Positions 15,752 to 23,938 of a stretch of 46,386 nt of DNA are shown piece by piece. Position 1 is the first letter of the stretch, and each line of letters begins with the position of its first letter. Origin of the DNA: Candidatus Roizmanbacteria bacterium RIFCSPHIGHO2_12_FULL_37_23 (lineage in GTDB: Bacteria > Patescibacteriota > Microgenomatia > UBA1406 > HO2-37-13b); NCBI GenBank assembly GCA_001788095.1, contig MFZX01000002.1:1-46386 (forward strand), given 5' to 3'. A program made the position numbers and the translations under genes. The notes under the pieces were generated by a model that had not been told where the DNA came from, made no database searches, and saw nothing but the letters and a program-made list of their open reading frames with translations.

Positions 15752-16621
15752 TCAAGGGGTGCTTTCTCTATAGCGTGGAAAACGAAGGATAGGAGTTCTT
15801 GTCCGTGCCGCCTCTTGTTGTCCATTGATCCATTGTTCCATTTCTAGAAATTGCTGGATATGTTCTCGGAAATATGTTTCCATAATGGGAGGAACTGGTA
15901 TGGCTTTTAATGTTTCGTATTCTTGTTGTATTCTTTTATAGATATACAATAAAAATGGCCAGTGATATTCTATACCGGGATAATCTGTTTGAGACCTAAC
16001 GCCATTTGTTCCATCTCTGAATAGTGTTACAAGATTTGTGTAACCAAATCGTGGCATAAGACCAAGACTTATGCAGAGTTCATTCACTCTATCCCATCCA
16101 TGTACATTACCTAGCGTACGAAGCCAATACGCAGAAACAGCCTTGCCCTGTTCGAGATATCTTTTCTCAAACTCCTCATACGCAACTAGTTCTACCATTT
16201 GTCTACCAATACCAGGACGCTCACCAGGCTTGCGTCTTGCTTGTCTTTCTAATCCCGGCCAAACTGCTCCATAAAGAAACGAGTTCATCGCAATATGAAT
16301 TTCCACACCATCTGTTACGCGAATACGTGCTGGTGGACTTGCTGCAGTGGTTGTTCCAATAACCTCGTCACTTGGATTAAGTGCCACATATAATCGTGTC
16401 TCAGGATTAGTAATAAGACCTTCAACAAAAGACCCATCAACATCGTCGACAACCATATGTTCAAGAACAGAGGGATCACTTAGAATACTGAGAACATCAC
16501 GAGCATGGCGATCTACATCTGGAGTGTCTGGTGTTAGCACTACTACGCGTTCAACAGTTGTTCGTTGTTCAAGCTCTGTAAGTGTTCTATGTTCGTCAAC
16601 TGGATCTTCTGGCCTTGGCAT
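15752..16621 (-). CDS. GNAT-like acetyltransferase
   Basis: 289 residues. The central segment KPGERPGIGRQMVELVAYEEF (about residues 131-151) fits the acetyl-CoA pyrophosphate-binding loop of GNAT enzymes (R/Q-x-x-G-x-G/A followed by a helix). It is preceded by strand-like VALNPSDEVIGTTTAAS. The C-terminal ~110 residues are helical and unassigned. The acceptor substrate is unknown. Protein composition is Arg-rich although the DNA is AT-rich. A TATAAT on the minus strand near 16661-16666 could drive it. Confidence 0.55.
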   Translation of the reverse strand: MPRPEDPVDEHRTLTELEQRTTVERVVVLTPDTPDVDRHARDVLSILSDPSVLEHMVVDDVDGSFVEGLITNPETRLYVALNPSDEVIGTTTAASPPARIRVTDGVEIHIAMNSFLYGAVWPGLERQARRKPGERPGIGRQMVELVAYEEFEKRYLEQGKAVSAYWLRTLGNVHGWDRVNELCISLGLMPRFGYTNLVTLFRDGTNGVRSQTDYPGIEYHWPFLLYIYKRIQQEYETLKAIPVPPIMETYFREHIQQFLEMEQWINGQQEAARTRTPILRFPRYRESTP

Positions 16622-16710
16622 ACATGTATATAAAATAATTTCCGAGAAAGTGGAAGATTATAGCACGGATTTGAGTGGAAAGCAACAAAAATCAAAGAAT
16701 AAAACATTTT

Positions 16711-17577
16711 TTATTTTACTACTCGTCCCGTAACTATATGCATAGGGATGACTGCGACAAATAATCCTCTTCTATCCATATCTTCAAGATGTTGGAGCCA
16801 TGCTTCGGCTTCATCTATTGAAAGTGGATCGCGTGCTTCTGAGGAAATTGCATGTTGAGCAAGTTCTCTCAATCGTAATATAGCGAGCCCATCCTCATAA
16901 GATTGGACAATAAGAGGGACTTGTACTTCGTTTCTAACATCTATACCTGCTTCTTTAAATAATCTTCTAAGATCTAGACCTACCATGGGATGACGCATAA
17001 CTCTCGCTTGTATAAAACTTTTAAGAACTCGGTGGGTAGTTGTCGCGAAGCGTGGATCGGTATTGATGACAATGCTACTCGAATCTGGTTCGCAGGCTTG
17101 AATTAATCCCGAGGGTTTTGTTACACGTCTAAGTTCAGCAAGCACACGAGCTGGAGCCTCATCATCATATCCTGTTGCTCCAGCATGTTGCAGTGTTCTA
17201 TCGATATGTGTTCGATCAAAAGTATCTGATTTTAATCCGCTCAAATGCAATAGATCACCAACCTGAAATTCAACATTTGCAGGGCTTCCTCGCTCAAGAT
17301 GAGTTGTGCGAGCTGCTTGTAACATTGTAGGATCTCTGTCGACACCAACAACATGTCCCTCTCTACCAACTAATTGAGCTAAATTAAATACGTCTAATCC
17401 TGCACCACAACCAGCATCTAAGATAGTTTCTCCAGGTTGGGGCTGTAATAACCGAAGTGCCACAGATTTATATGGTCCAAAAATAGGATGAGCGAGATAT
17501 TCAACGTGATGCGCTCCTGTTTCACCATAAGAAAATATTGCTGCGTCTTGGGAATCTCGGTCAGGAGCACCTGTCAT
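16711..17577 (-). CDS. Class I SAM-dependent methyltransferase (UbiE-like)
   Basis: 288 residues. Motif I ILDAGCGAGLDV (about 52-63), an acidic motif II VVGVDRDPTML, motif III VEFQVGDLLHL and a post-motif LAELRRVTKPSGLI form a complete small-molecule methyltransferase core. The C-terminal extension is helical. Substrate unknown. On the minus strand a TATAAT (17588-17593) is 10 nt before the ATG, giving a nearly leaderless mRNA. A CCTATAGTA word (17610-17618) lies further upstream. Confidence 0.85.
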   Translation of the reverse strand: MTGAPDRDSQDAAIFSYGETGAHHVEYLAHPIFGPYKSVALRLLQPQPGETILDAGCGAGLDVFNLAQLVGREGHVVGVDRDPTMLQAARTTHLERGSPANVEFQVGDLLHLSGLKSDTFDRTHIDRTLQHAGATGYDDEAPARVLAELRRVTKPSGLIQACEPDSSSIVINTDPRFATTTHRVLKSFIQARVMRHPMVGLDLRRLFKEAGIDVRNEVQVPLIVQSYEDGLAILRLRELAQHAISSEARDPLSIDEAEAWLQHLEDMDRRGLFVAVIPMHIVTGRVVK

Positions 17578-17647
17578 AGTGGTGTTTATTATATCATATA
17601 TGGATTGTTCCTATAGTATTGTTTATACTTCCTACTGACATCCATTT

Positions 17648-17679
17648 CCAACACCGAGGGTTATAACCCTCGGTGTTGG
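17648..17679. repeat. REP-like element copy 1 (perfect 32-bp palindrome)
   Basis: CCAACACCGAGGGTTA followed by its exact reverse complement. The right half plus the flank GGATGAAC is shared with the three copies around the RAYT gene (38052, 38804, 40047), where the left half is in direct rather than inverted orientation. The right flank runs into the maf 3' end. It may also serve as a terminator, but it has no T-run. Confidence 0.75.
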
Positions 17680-17690
17680 ATGAACTTAGT

Positions 17691-18263
17691 TTAGAAATTT
17701 TTAATCCCGAACTGCTGCAGGATGTATATCAATTTTGAGATGGGTAATCCCACTACATTAAAGTAGTCTCCTTCGATTTTCTTCACAAATTTCGCTCCGC
17801 GTTCTTGTATACCATATGCCCCAGCTTTATCGAGTGGTTCACCAGTTTGCACATATGCTTTAATTTCTGCGTCACTAAGGACGCGAAAAGTAACACGTGT
17901 TTGCTCCGTTTCAGAAATCATTTTCCCAGTCTTAGTATTAATAACGGTTATACCAGAGATTATCATATGAGTTTTCCCGCTGAATTTTTTTAAAATTTCA
18001 AACGCGTGTGTTTTATCCTGAGGTTTACCAATAATCTCATTATGAAATACTACAAACGTATCGGCGCCGACAATAAGAGCATTTTTATATCGACGAGCAA
18101 CGTCTTCTGCTTTTTTTCGTGATAAGTATACTGCGAGTTCTTCTGGTGTCATTTTTTTATCTATTATTTCATCATACGTACTTGGATCTACAGAGAAGGG
18201 GAGACCGATCTGCTTGAGCAGCTTCTTACGTCGGGGTGATTGAGACGCCAAGATGATGCGCAT
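17691..18263 (-). CDS. maf: Maf-family nucleotide pyrophosphatase
   Basis: 190 residues from ATG 18263, chosen because Maf proteins start with the strand and loop IILASQSPRRKKLL. Other signatures are GADTFVVFHNEIIGKP and GEPLDKAGAYGIQERGA. The family hydrolyses non-canonical or pyrimidine nucleoside triphosphates (dTTP/UTP, m7GTP) to monophosphates, acting in house-cleaning or division control. The coding end runs into the flank of REP-like copy 1, so the last residues (NF) may derive from the repeat. It is transcribed divergently from the gene at 18416. Confidence 0.93.
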   Translation of the reverse strand: MRIILASQSPRRKKLLKQIGLPFSVDPSTYDEIIDKKMTPEELAVYLSRKKAEDVARRYKNALIVGADTFVVFHNEIIGKPQDKTHAFEILKKFSGKTHMIISGITVINTKTGKMISETEQTRVTFRVLSDAEIKAYVQTGEPLDKAGAYGIQERGAKFVKKIEGDYFNVVGLPISKLIYILQQFGIKNF

Positions 18264-18331
18264 ATGGTAAGTATACAACAGATAATTTTTCCTAAGTAAG
18301 ATTTCTGCATCCTAAGTATTTTAAACAATAC

Positions 18332-18373
18332 TATCCGATAGTACTTGACAAGCGGATATTTTTATGCTACTTT
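18332..18373. promoter_or_regulatory. Compact bidirectional promoter (maf / hypothetical)
   Basis: Plus strand: TTGACA (18345-18350), 17 bp, TACTTT (18368-18373). Minus strand: TACTAT (complement of 18338-18343). The 19 bases TATCCGATAGTACTTGACA differ at one position from those at 6346-6364, including the one-base gap between the two opposed promoter elements. Confidence 0.7.
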
Positions 18374-18415
18374 AATTATATATAGATAAAATTATTAAAA
18401 CTTATAGTATTAAAT

Positions 18416-19258
18416 ATGCAACCTGAATTAATTGAAGCTACACACTTACTTCCTCATGATCGACCTCCTACGTTTGGTGAATTTCAAGATGTCGCCCATA
18501 TTCTTAATGGTCCTCCTGAAATCCATAGAAGAGAGTTGGGTTCTGTTCTTGATAATCTTGAAGCCTCTTCGCACGTATTCGATCTTGCCGCACAACAGGA
18601 ACTTTCCGTATTTAATGGTGATTCAGTACATATACGAAACGCAGATCCAGGAAGAATATTTGTCCGAGCATATGCACAATATCTCGCACATGCTTTGCGA
18701 TTATGGGGTGATCTCGATGAAGATCCCGAAAGTGCACGAAATTTTGTGCGAATGCTTAGTGCAAAAATTCAAAAACGTGATGATAGATATCTAGAAGGTG
18801 AGGCTTCGTCAGCAGACATAGAGCCAACGCTTGGAGGACTTTTTGCAAATGTAGCTGCATTTGACGCGCAGGCGCATAAGAGTCTCGATAGCGTACTTTT
18901 GAAATTACGTGAAGAGATAGCAGAACTTCATGAAGCCCTTGGCAATTTACCACTTGAGTTGCAACAACTCCGCGTACCTCTGCGCAGAAGGCCCCCTATC
19001 CAAGCATGGTTGAGCTCAAGATCACCAGCGGAGACTGCGCGATTAGAGAAAAAAGATCCGATTATTGGTGTACTTGGTGAGATAGGTGATATCACGATTA
19101 TTGGAGCTTCTCTTGCTCGTCTTTTTGGCCCTTCGGCAGAAATACATCTTCGTAATGCATTACGAGAAATTGAGTTACAAGTTCAAAAAAAACACCATGA
19201 AAAGGGGACCTTAATGTCACCACAACCAAACTTTGGAGCGTTATCAGTTACTGCTTAA
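18416..19258 (+). CDS. Hypothetical helical protein
   Basis: 280 residues, no signal peptide or membrane segment. It appears largely alpha-helical with an Arg/Leu/Glu-rich middle (EEIAELHEALGNLPLELQQL, about 165-185). It is Arg-rich in composition on AT-rich DNA, like several other unassigned genes in this window. No family is recognised. It ends 4 nt before the convergent pyrB stop. It has a good TTGACA promoter and a leader of about 35 nt. Confidence 0.7.
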   Translation: MQPELIEATHLLPHDRPPTFGEFQDVAHILNGPPEIHRRELGSVLDNLEASSHVFDLAAQQELSVFNGDSVHIRNADPGRIFVRAYAQYLAHALRLWGDLDEDPESARNFVRMLSAKIQKRDDRYLEGEASSADIEPTLGGLFANVAAFDAQAHKSLDSVLLKLREEIAELHEALGNLPLELQQLRVPLRRRPPIQAWLSSRSPAETARLEKKDPIIGVLGEIGDITIIGASLARLFGPSAEIHLRNALREIELQVQKKHHEKGTLMSPQPNFGALSVTA

Positions 19259-19262
19259 TTTT

Positions 19263-20222
19263 TTATGGGAGCAGAATACTATGTAGCAGAGCCATGCGGA
19301 TGTAGAGACCCGACCGCATCTGTCTAAAATAAAACGCACGAGGATTATCGTCCACTTCCTGGAGGATTTCACCGACTCTAGGAAGTGGATGCATTATAAT
19401 TGCATCCTTGTTCATTTTTCGAACAAGTTCCAAATCCATTATAAATTTCAACTTAAGCCTTTCATATTCATCCACTTTACCTTCCTTCTCAAACCACTCT
19501 TTTTGTACTCGTGTCATATAAATCACATCAACATCATTTATGGATTGTCCAAAGACCGATTTTTGAGAAACTTCTGCTTTTTCCCTGAGTGTTTTCACGA
19601 GTTCTTTTGGAGCTTTGAGTTCTTTTGGAGACACAAATGTGATGTGTATATTTTTACCAATTTTAACAAGGAGTTTTGCTAATGATTTAATCGTTCTACC
19701 ATACAAAAGATCTCCAACCATCATTATATGGAGGTTATCCAGTCGTTTAAACTTCTCATAAATTGTATATAAATCAAGAAGTGCTTGAGTAGGATGTTCT
19801 TTTTTTCCACTCCCACCATTTATTACTGGAACGTAGCTTGCCGATTCGGCGAGTTCTCCTGAATTGTCTTCAGGATGGCGTAAAACAATGGCGTTAGCAC
19901 CAGTTGTCTGGTGAATAGATTTGATGGTGTCTTCAAGTGTTTCACCTTTCACAGCAGAACTAAAGCTATCCATTTCGTGAATATCAATAACATATGCGCC
20001 AAGTCGTTTAGCAGCGCCAACAAATGAGGTAAACGTGCGTGTGCTTGGTTGATAAAAGAGCACTGCTACGGTTTTTCCTTTGAGGGGTTCAAAGTGTTTA
20101 TTTTTTTCAACAACATATTTCATCTTATCTGCTACCTTGAAGATAAAATCAACGTCTGCTTTTGATGATATTTGGTCTATCGAAATGAAACTTTTGTTGA
20201 AAAAAGGGTTGTTTTTAGTCAT
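19263..20222 (-). CDS. pyrB: Aspartate carbamoyltransferase catalytic chain
   Basis: 319 residues, normal length. The carbamoyl-phosphate loop is YQPSTRTFTSF (about 57-67). SSAVKGETLEDT carries the lysine donated to the neighbouring subunit, and HPTQALLDLYTI and HPLPRVGEI complete the family set. These favour aspartate over ornithine as acceptor; the OTC-type HCLP motif is absent here. It makes carbamoyl-aspartate in pyrimidine synthesis. Its ATG overlaps the argF stop by 4 nt. No carbamoyl-phosphate synthase or pyrI is in the window. Confidence 0.92.
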   Translation of the reverse strand: MTKNNPFFNKSFISIDQISSKADVDFIFKVADKMKYVVEKNKHFEPLKGKTVAVLFYQPSTRTFTSFVGAAKRLGAYVIDIHEMDSFSSAVKGETLEDTIKSIHQTTGANAIVLRHPEDNSGELAESASYVPVINGGSGKKEHPTQALLDLYTIYEKFKRLDNLHIMMVGDLLYGRTIKSLAKLLVKIGKNIHITFVSPKELKAPKELVKTLREKAEVSQKSVFGQSINDVDVIYMTRVQKEWFEKEGKVDEYERLKLKFIMDLELVRKMNKDAIIMHPLPRVGEILQEVDDNPRAFYFRQMRSGLYIRMALLHSILLP

Positions 20223-21157
20223 GGTTGGTTAAGTAAAAACGCCATTAATCCTTTTTGAGCATGTAATCGATTTTCTGCTTCTTGAAAAACAACCGATCGC
20301 GCTGAGTCAATCACATCAGATGAAACTTCATTTCCTCGATACGCGGGGAGACAATGTAAAAAAATAGCTTTTTTGTGGGCCAATTTCATAAGACTGCTAT
20401 TTACTTGGTATGGCTTAAAGATTTTTAATCTCTTTTTTTTCTCTTTTTCATCACCCATGCTAACCCATGTGTCTGTTATGACAACATCGGCGCCTTTCAC
20501 CGCTTCTTGGGGCTTTGTAGTCTGTTTGATTGAGACGTTTGTTTTTTTTGCGAGGGCTTGAGACTTATTAAAAATTGCTGCATCCATCCAGTAACCCTTA
20601 GGTGCTCCTACATAAAAATGCATGCCTAACAAACCGCATCCTAATGCAAGGGAATGTGTAACATTATTTTCTGCGTCGCCTACATAAGCCAGTCTAAGTC
20701 CTTCTAATTTTCCTTTAACTTCCCAAATAGTCATGAAATCAGCTAAAATTTGACAAGGATGTTCTATGTTAGAAAGAGCATTAATGACTGGCACAGTAGC
20801 GTGTTGTGCAAGATTTTCGATTGTTGTATGTTTAAACGTACGAGCCATAATAATATCCGACATGCTTGAAGAAACAATTGCAACGTCCCTCGGCTCTTCA
20901 CGAGAACCCATACCAATATCAGAAGGTCCAAGATAGATAGCATGACCACCTACATGAGTCATTCCTGCTTCAAAAGAAATCCTAGTACGAAGTGATGGTT
21001 TTTCAAAAATCATAATGAGTGTTTTGTTTGGAAAGATCTCTTTATTAGCACCTTTTCTTTTATGTTCGGTTTTAAGTTTTTTGGAGAGTTGCATAACCTG
21101 CCAAAATTCCTTTGGAGATAAATCTGTTATGGAGAGAAAATGTCTGATTTTCTTCAT
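20219..21157 (-). CDS. argF: Ornithine carbamoyltransferase
   Basis: 312 residues. FEKPSLRTRISFEAG is the carbamoyl-phosphate loop, HPCQILADFMTI the second phosphate-side motif, DTWVSMGDE the ornithine-side SMG motif, and FLHCLPAYRGNEV contains the catalytic Cys. It converts ornithine and carbamoyl phosphate to citrulline, or runs in reverse in arginine deiminase catabolism. It is the first gene of a two-gene unit with pyrB (4-nt overlap). Its own promoter lies at 21221-21249. No other arginine gene is visible. Confidence 0.92.
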   Translation of the reverse strand: MKKIRHFLSITDLSPKEFWQVMQLSKKLKTEHKRKGANKEIFPNKTLIMIFEKPSLRTRISFEAGMTHVGGHAIYLGPSDIGMGSREEPRDVAIVSSSMSDIIMARTFKHTTIENLAQHATVPVINALSNIEHPCQILADFMTIWEVKGKLEGLRLAYVGDAENNVTHSLALGCGLLGMHFYVGAPKGYWMDAAIFNKSQALAKKTNVSIKQTTKPQEAVKGADVVITDTWVSMGDEKEKKKRLKIFKPYQVNSSLMKLAHKKAIFLHCLPAYRGNEVSSDVIDSARSVVFQEAENRLHAQKGLMAFLLNQP

Positions 21158-21220
21158 TTTTTCCTAAAAAAACCAGTTTTTTATGGAAAATTATACTTTT
21201 TTGTAAAAAACCCAAAAGGA

Positions 21221-21249
21221 ATGATAGTTCTTTCAAACATGTTTGTCAA
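21221..21249 (-). promoter_or_regulatory. Promoter of argF-pyrB
   Basis: Minus strand: TTGACA (complement of 21244-21249), 17 bp, TATCAT (complement of 21221-21226), leaving a leader of roughly 55-60 nt. Upstream, at about 21301-21372, lies a short GC-rich, hairpin-prone block of unknown role. No gene is seen in it. Confidence 0.6.
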
Positions 21250-21418
21250 GTGGAAAGATGATTTATGTAATTTATCAGAAGGTGCAGTATTCTTGAATTA
21301 GTGCGAACGCATTTCGGGGAAAAAGTCCCTCCGCGAAAATTCGGAAAGGCGACGGAGCCGCACCGCTGACAATTTCAAGTTTTTCTTTGGCGGCAATTAT
21401 ATTACAAATGCAAGAGAA

Positions 21419-21829
21419 TTATTTTCTTAAAATTAATTTGATAGCGATACCTAGAATAATGATGGGGAAAATAACCGATAGAATACCGACAACAGGATTT
21501 TGTAATCCAGCGGGCCCCGATGTTGCACCAACAATTACACCGAGAACGATCGAAAAAATAAAATCAAAAATAGAAAGTGATGGTAACCATAATGCAACTT
21601 TTTCTATTTTCTTATTAATTATCAATATGAACATCACTATCTCAAATACAAACCATGCGAGAACGACCGGACCCCACAGTGCGAGAATGGGCAATACTAG
21701 CCCAGGAACTAGAAAAATTATTCCTGTTAGGATTGTTATCGAGGAATATATTATCGATAAAACAAGATACCATTTCCAAACCTTTTTTTGTGTTAAGGGA
21801 CCTGTTGAGATGCTGTTGATTGTGTCCAT
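21419..21829 (-). CDS. Small four-helix membrane protein
   Basis: 136 residues with four hydrophobic segments (about 20-43, 46-72, 82-102, 110-133) and short loops; the termini are charged. No catalytic motif or family is recognised. It lies downstream of tRNA-Leu on the same strand with about 130 nt between them. Function unknown. Confidence 0.65.
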   Translation of the reverse strand: MDTINSISTGPLTQKKVWKWYLVLSIIYSSITILTGIIFLVPGLVLPILALWGPVVLAWFVFEIVMFILIINKKIEKVALWLPSLSIFDFIFSIVLGVIVGATSGPAGLQNPVVGILSVIFPIIILGIAIKLILRK

Positions 21830-21956
21830 AATATTTTATTACTTGATTAATTTAACTTTCGACTTTATTTTTAAAAAATTTTCTCCCCCCAAAATTGAAT
21901 ACAAATTAGTCGCCGAGCGAAGCGAGGCGAACCCCACTCGCTTGCAATTTCCTACG

Positions 21957-22042
21957 TGGTGCCGGGGGTGGGAGTCGAACCCACATGAAGTTGCCCTCAT
22001 AGGTTTTTGAGACCTACGCGTCTGCCATTCCGCCACCCCGGC
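21957..22042 (-). tRNA. tRNA-Leu (anticodon CAA)
   Basis: The minus strand folds into a complete class II tRNA. The acceptor GCCGGGG pairs with the 3' side; the D arm contains TGGC; the anticodon stem TAGGT/ACCTA encloses loop CTCAAAA (anticodon CAA, reads UUG). A long variable arm and the T arm GTGGGTTCGACTCCCAC follow. The 3' CCA is encoded (21957-21959). The long variable arm and CAA anticodon support leucine. Confidence 0.95.
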
Positions 22043-22191
22043 AAATTACAAGTATTATAACAATTCATTGAGACCAAAGCGAATAAAAGTAGTTAAGATT
22101 CTATGTACAAATTATTTATACAATATTATAACCACGATCTTACAAAATAGGCAAATACAACTTGTTTTCATGTTTCCACACCCTCGGGTGC

Positions 22192-22219
22192 TTGCATAAT
22201 TTAGAGAGCATGTTATAAT
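22192..22219 (+). promoter_or_regulatory. Strong extended -10 promoter of the CBS/truB operon; decides the start
   Basis: TTGCAT (22192-22197), 16 bp, TGTTATAAT with TATAAT at 22214-22219. The ATG at 22218 lies inside the -10 box and cannot be used from this promoter. The next in-frame ATG at 22227 sits at the expected transcription start, so a leaderless mRNA is predicted. Confidence 0.7.
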
Positions 22220-22226
22220 GAAAATA

Positions 22227-23297
22227 ATGAAGGTACGAGATTTTGTCAAAACCGACAATATCATCAAAATCTCTCCACAAGAATCATTAACTTCTGCGCT
22301 AGGCTTATTATCTTCCTCACACGATGCAGCATTTATTTTTCAGGATGACGAGTTTCTTGGTGTTATTAATCCTTATTTCTGCCTGATTAAAAAGTCATAT
22401 CCAGCACATACACACATCAACACCGCGCTTGTTAAACCCCCGAGAGTCAAGGGAAGCGATTCATTAGAGGAAGCTGCGCGACTTATGATGGAATCAAAAA
22501 TTCATTATTTACCCGTTTTTGAAAATGATATTTTTATTGGAATTATCTCGGCTCGACGAATTCTATCATGTATTAAAGATGACGAGCGGTTTCAAATGAG
22601 CATCGGTGATTTTTCAGGGAATCGGAACTTCATAACAATCCACGAAGACGATTATGTTTCAAAAGCAATGTCACTTTTTAAGGATTATAAGATATCGAAA
22701 CTCGTCGTGATTTCTCCTACAAGAAAATTGCTTGGTGTATTGACTTATTACGATGTTATTAATTACGTTTCAGTCCCTCGAGAAAGACAAAACTACGCTT
22801 CTCGTGAAGGTAATAAAGATGCAATAATGCAAAAAGCTGTGAAGAATTTTTATAAGCACAATGTACTCACACTCACAAAGCAAGACACTTTATTTGATGT
22901 TATTAAACTTATTCTTGATAAGCAAATAGGCAGTGTTGTTATTATAGAGCCTAAAATGAAACCAGTAGGTATCGTAACAACAAAAGATATTTTAAAGATA
23001 TTTGTAGGTAAACCGATTTTTGCTCCTTTTGAGCTCTACACACGAAATCTTTCGCAGACAAGTGCGCAAATGGTAGGCGCGTTTTCGCAGAGACTAGGAA
23101 GTATTTTAAATATCCGTAAAGGTGTTCGCAAAGCAGAATTGACTATTACTGAGAAGAAACAGGGTGGAGTGTTTGAGGGAGTTCTTTCAATATTTCAAAA
23201 AGGAAAACAGATGCAGATTGTACGAATAGAAACAAAGGATTTAAAGAAACTTTTAAAAGATCTTAAAAGAAGAGGGAAGAGGTTGCTGTCAAGATGA
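22227..23297 (+). CDS. Four-CBS-domain protein with a C-terminal basic alpha/beta module
   Basis: 356 residues from ATG 22227. Four CBS repeats are recognisable, e.g. HYLPVFENDIFIGIISARRI, SKLVVISPTRKLLGVLTYYD and GSVVIIEPKMKPVGIVTTKD, making two Bateman modules that normally bind adenosine ligands. The last ~90 residues (AELTITEKKQGGVFEGVLSI, then QIVRIETKDLKKLLKDLKRRG) resemble, weakly, the strand-then-basic-helix layout of ribosome hibernation factors. This raises the possibility of a nucleotide-controlled ribosome- or RNA-binding protein, and that part is inference. The stop overlaps the truB start by 4 nt (ATGA), so the two are coupled. Confidence 0.75.
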   Translation: MKVRDFVKTDNIIKISPQESLTSALGLLSSSHDAAFIFQDDEFLGVINPYFCLIKKSYPAHTHINTALVKPPRVKGSDSLEEAARLMMESKIHYLPVFENDIFIGIISARRILSCIKDDERFQMSIGDFSGNRNFITIHEDDYVSKAMSLFKDYKISKLVVISPTRKLLGVLTYYDVINYVSVPRERQNYASREGNKDAIMQKAVKNFYKHNVLTLTKQDTLFDVIKLILDKQIGSVVIIEPKMKPVGIVTTKDILKIFVGKPIFAPFELYTRNLSQTSAQMVGAFSQRLGSILNIRKGVRKAELTITEKKQGGVFEGVLSIFQKGKQMQIVRIETKDLKKLLKDLKRRGKRLLSR

Positions 23298-23938
23298 AAA
23301 ATATTTTCCCCGTTTATAAGCCTCCCGGCATATCTTCTTATGACGTCATACGGAAATTGAAGCAAAAATATCCTGGGCAGAAAATTGGCCATGGAGGGAC
23401 ACTGGACCCCCTTGCTGAAGGATTATTAATTATTGGTGTAGGACGGGAAGCTACAAAACAACTTCAATCTATATTAAAAAATACCAAAAAAGTTTATGAA
23501 GTTGAAATTGAATTAGGAAAAGTGTCGGAGACGGACGATGCAGAAGGGCCGATTAGCGTGAATGGAGATTTGAAATTTGAAAGTGGAGAATTGACAAGAA
23601 AAAGGATCGAAGAAGTCCTGAGTGGATTTATAGGTGAGATTGGTCAGACACCTCCAAGATATTCCGCGATAAAAGTTAACGGTGTTCCTGCATATAAGAG
23701 GGCGAGAAGGGGAGAGGAGTTTGTTCTGAAGCCTCGCAGAGTTATCATTAATGATATTTCAATTCTCGAATATTCCTACCCCTTTTTGAAGTTGAAAATC
23801 ACATGCGGTTCAGGAGTTTATATACGATCTCTTGCTCGAGATATAGGGGAAAAATTGGGGACGGGAGGTTATGTCAAGACACTTAGGAGGAGTGAAGTTG
23901 GTCAATACTCGCTTCTTCACGTGCAGCAGCTTCCATGA
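23294..23938 (+). CDS. truB: tRNA pseudouridine-55 synthase TruB (short form)
   Basis: 214 residues. VYKPPGISSYDVI at the start, IGHGGTLDPLAEGLLIIGVG with the catalytic Asp, and PPRYSAIKVNGVPAYKRARRG are diagnostic. The enzyme isomerises U55 in the T loop of tRNA. The C-terminal PUA-like extension of larger TruB proteins is absent. Residues VNGDLKFESGELTRK (about 89-103) are encoded by the low-complexity repeat found also in two methyltransferase genes. The 3' end overlaps the convergent 520-residue gene by 56 bp. It is coupled to the CBS gene upstream. Confidence 0.93.
   Translation: MKNIFPVYKPPGISSYDVIRKLKQKYPGQKIGHGGTLDPLAEGLLIIGVGREATKQLQSILKNTKKVYEVEIELGKVSETDDAEGPISVNGDLKFESGELTRKRIEEVLSGFIGEIGQTPPRYSAIKVNGVPAYKRARRGEEFVLKPRRVIINDISILEYSYPFLKLKITCGSGVYIRSLARDIGEKLGTGGYVKTLRRSEVGQYSLLHVQQLP
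23559..23593 (+). repeat. In-frame repeat insertion in truB
   Basis: AATGGAGATTTGAAATTTGA and following bases form a low-complexity repeat matching those at 1827-1860 and 12270-12302, in frame and apparently in a surface loop. Confidence 0.55.

Noticed and set aside
17648-17679. Simple intrinsic terminator of maf
   Set aside because: The stem is perfect, but no T-run follows on the minus strand and the sequence belongs to a repeat family found at the RAYT locus.
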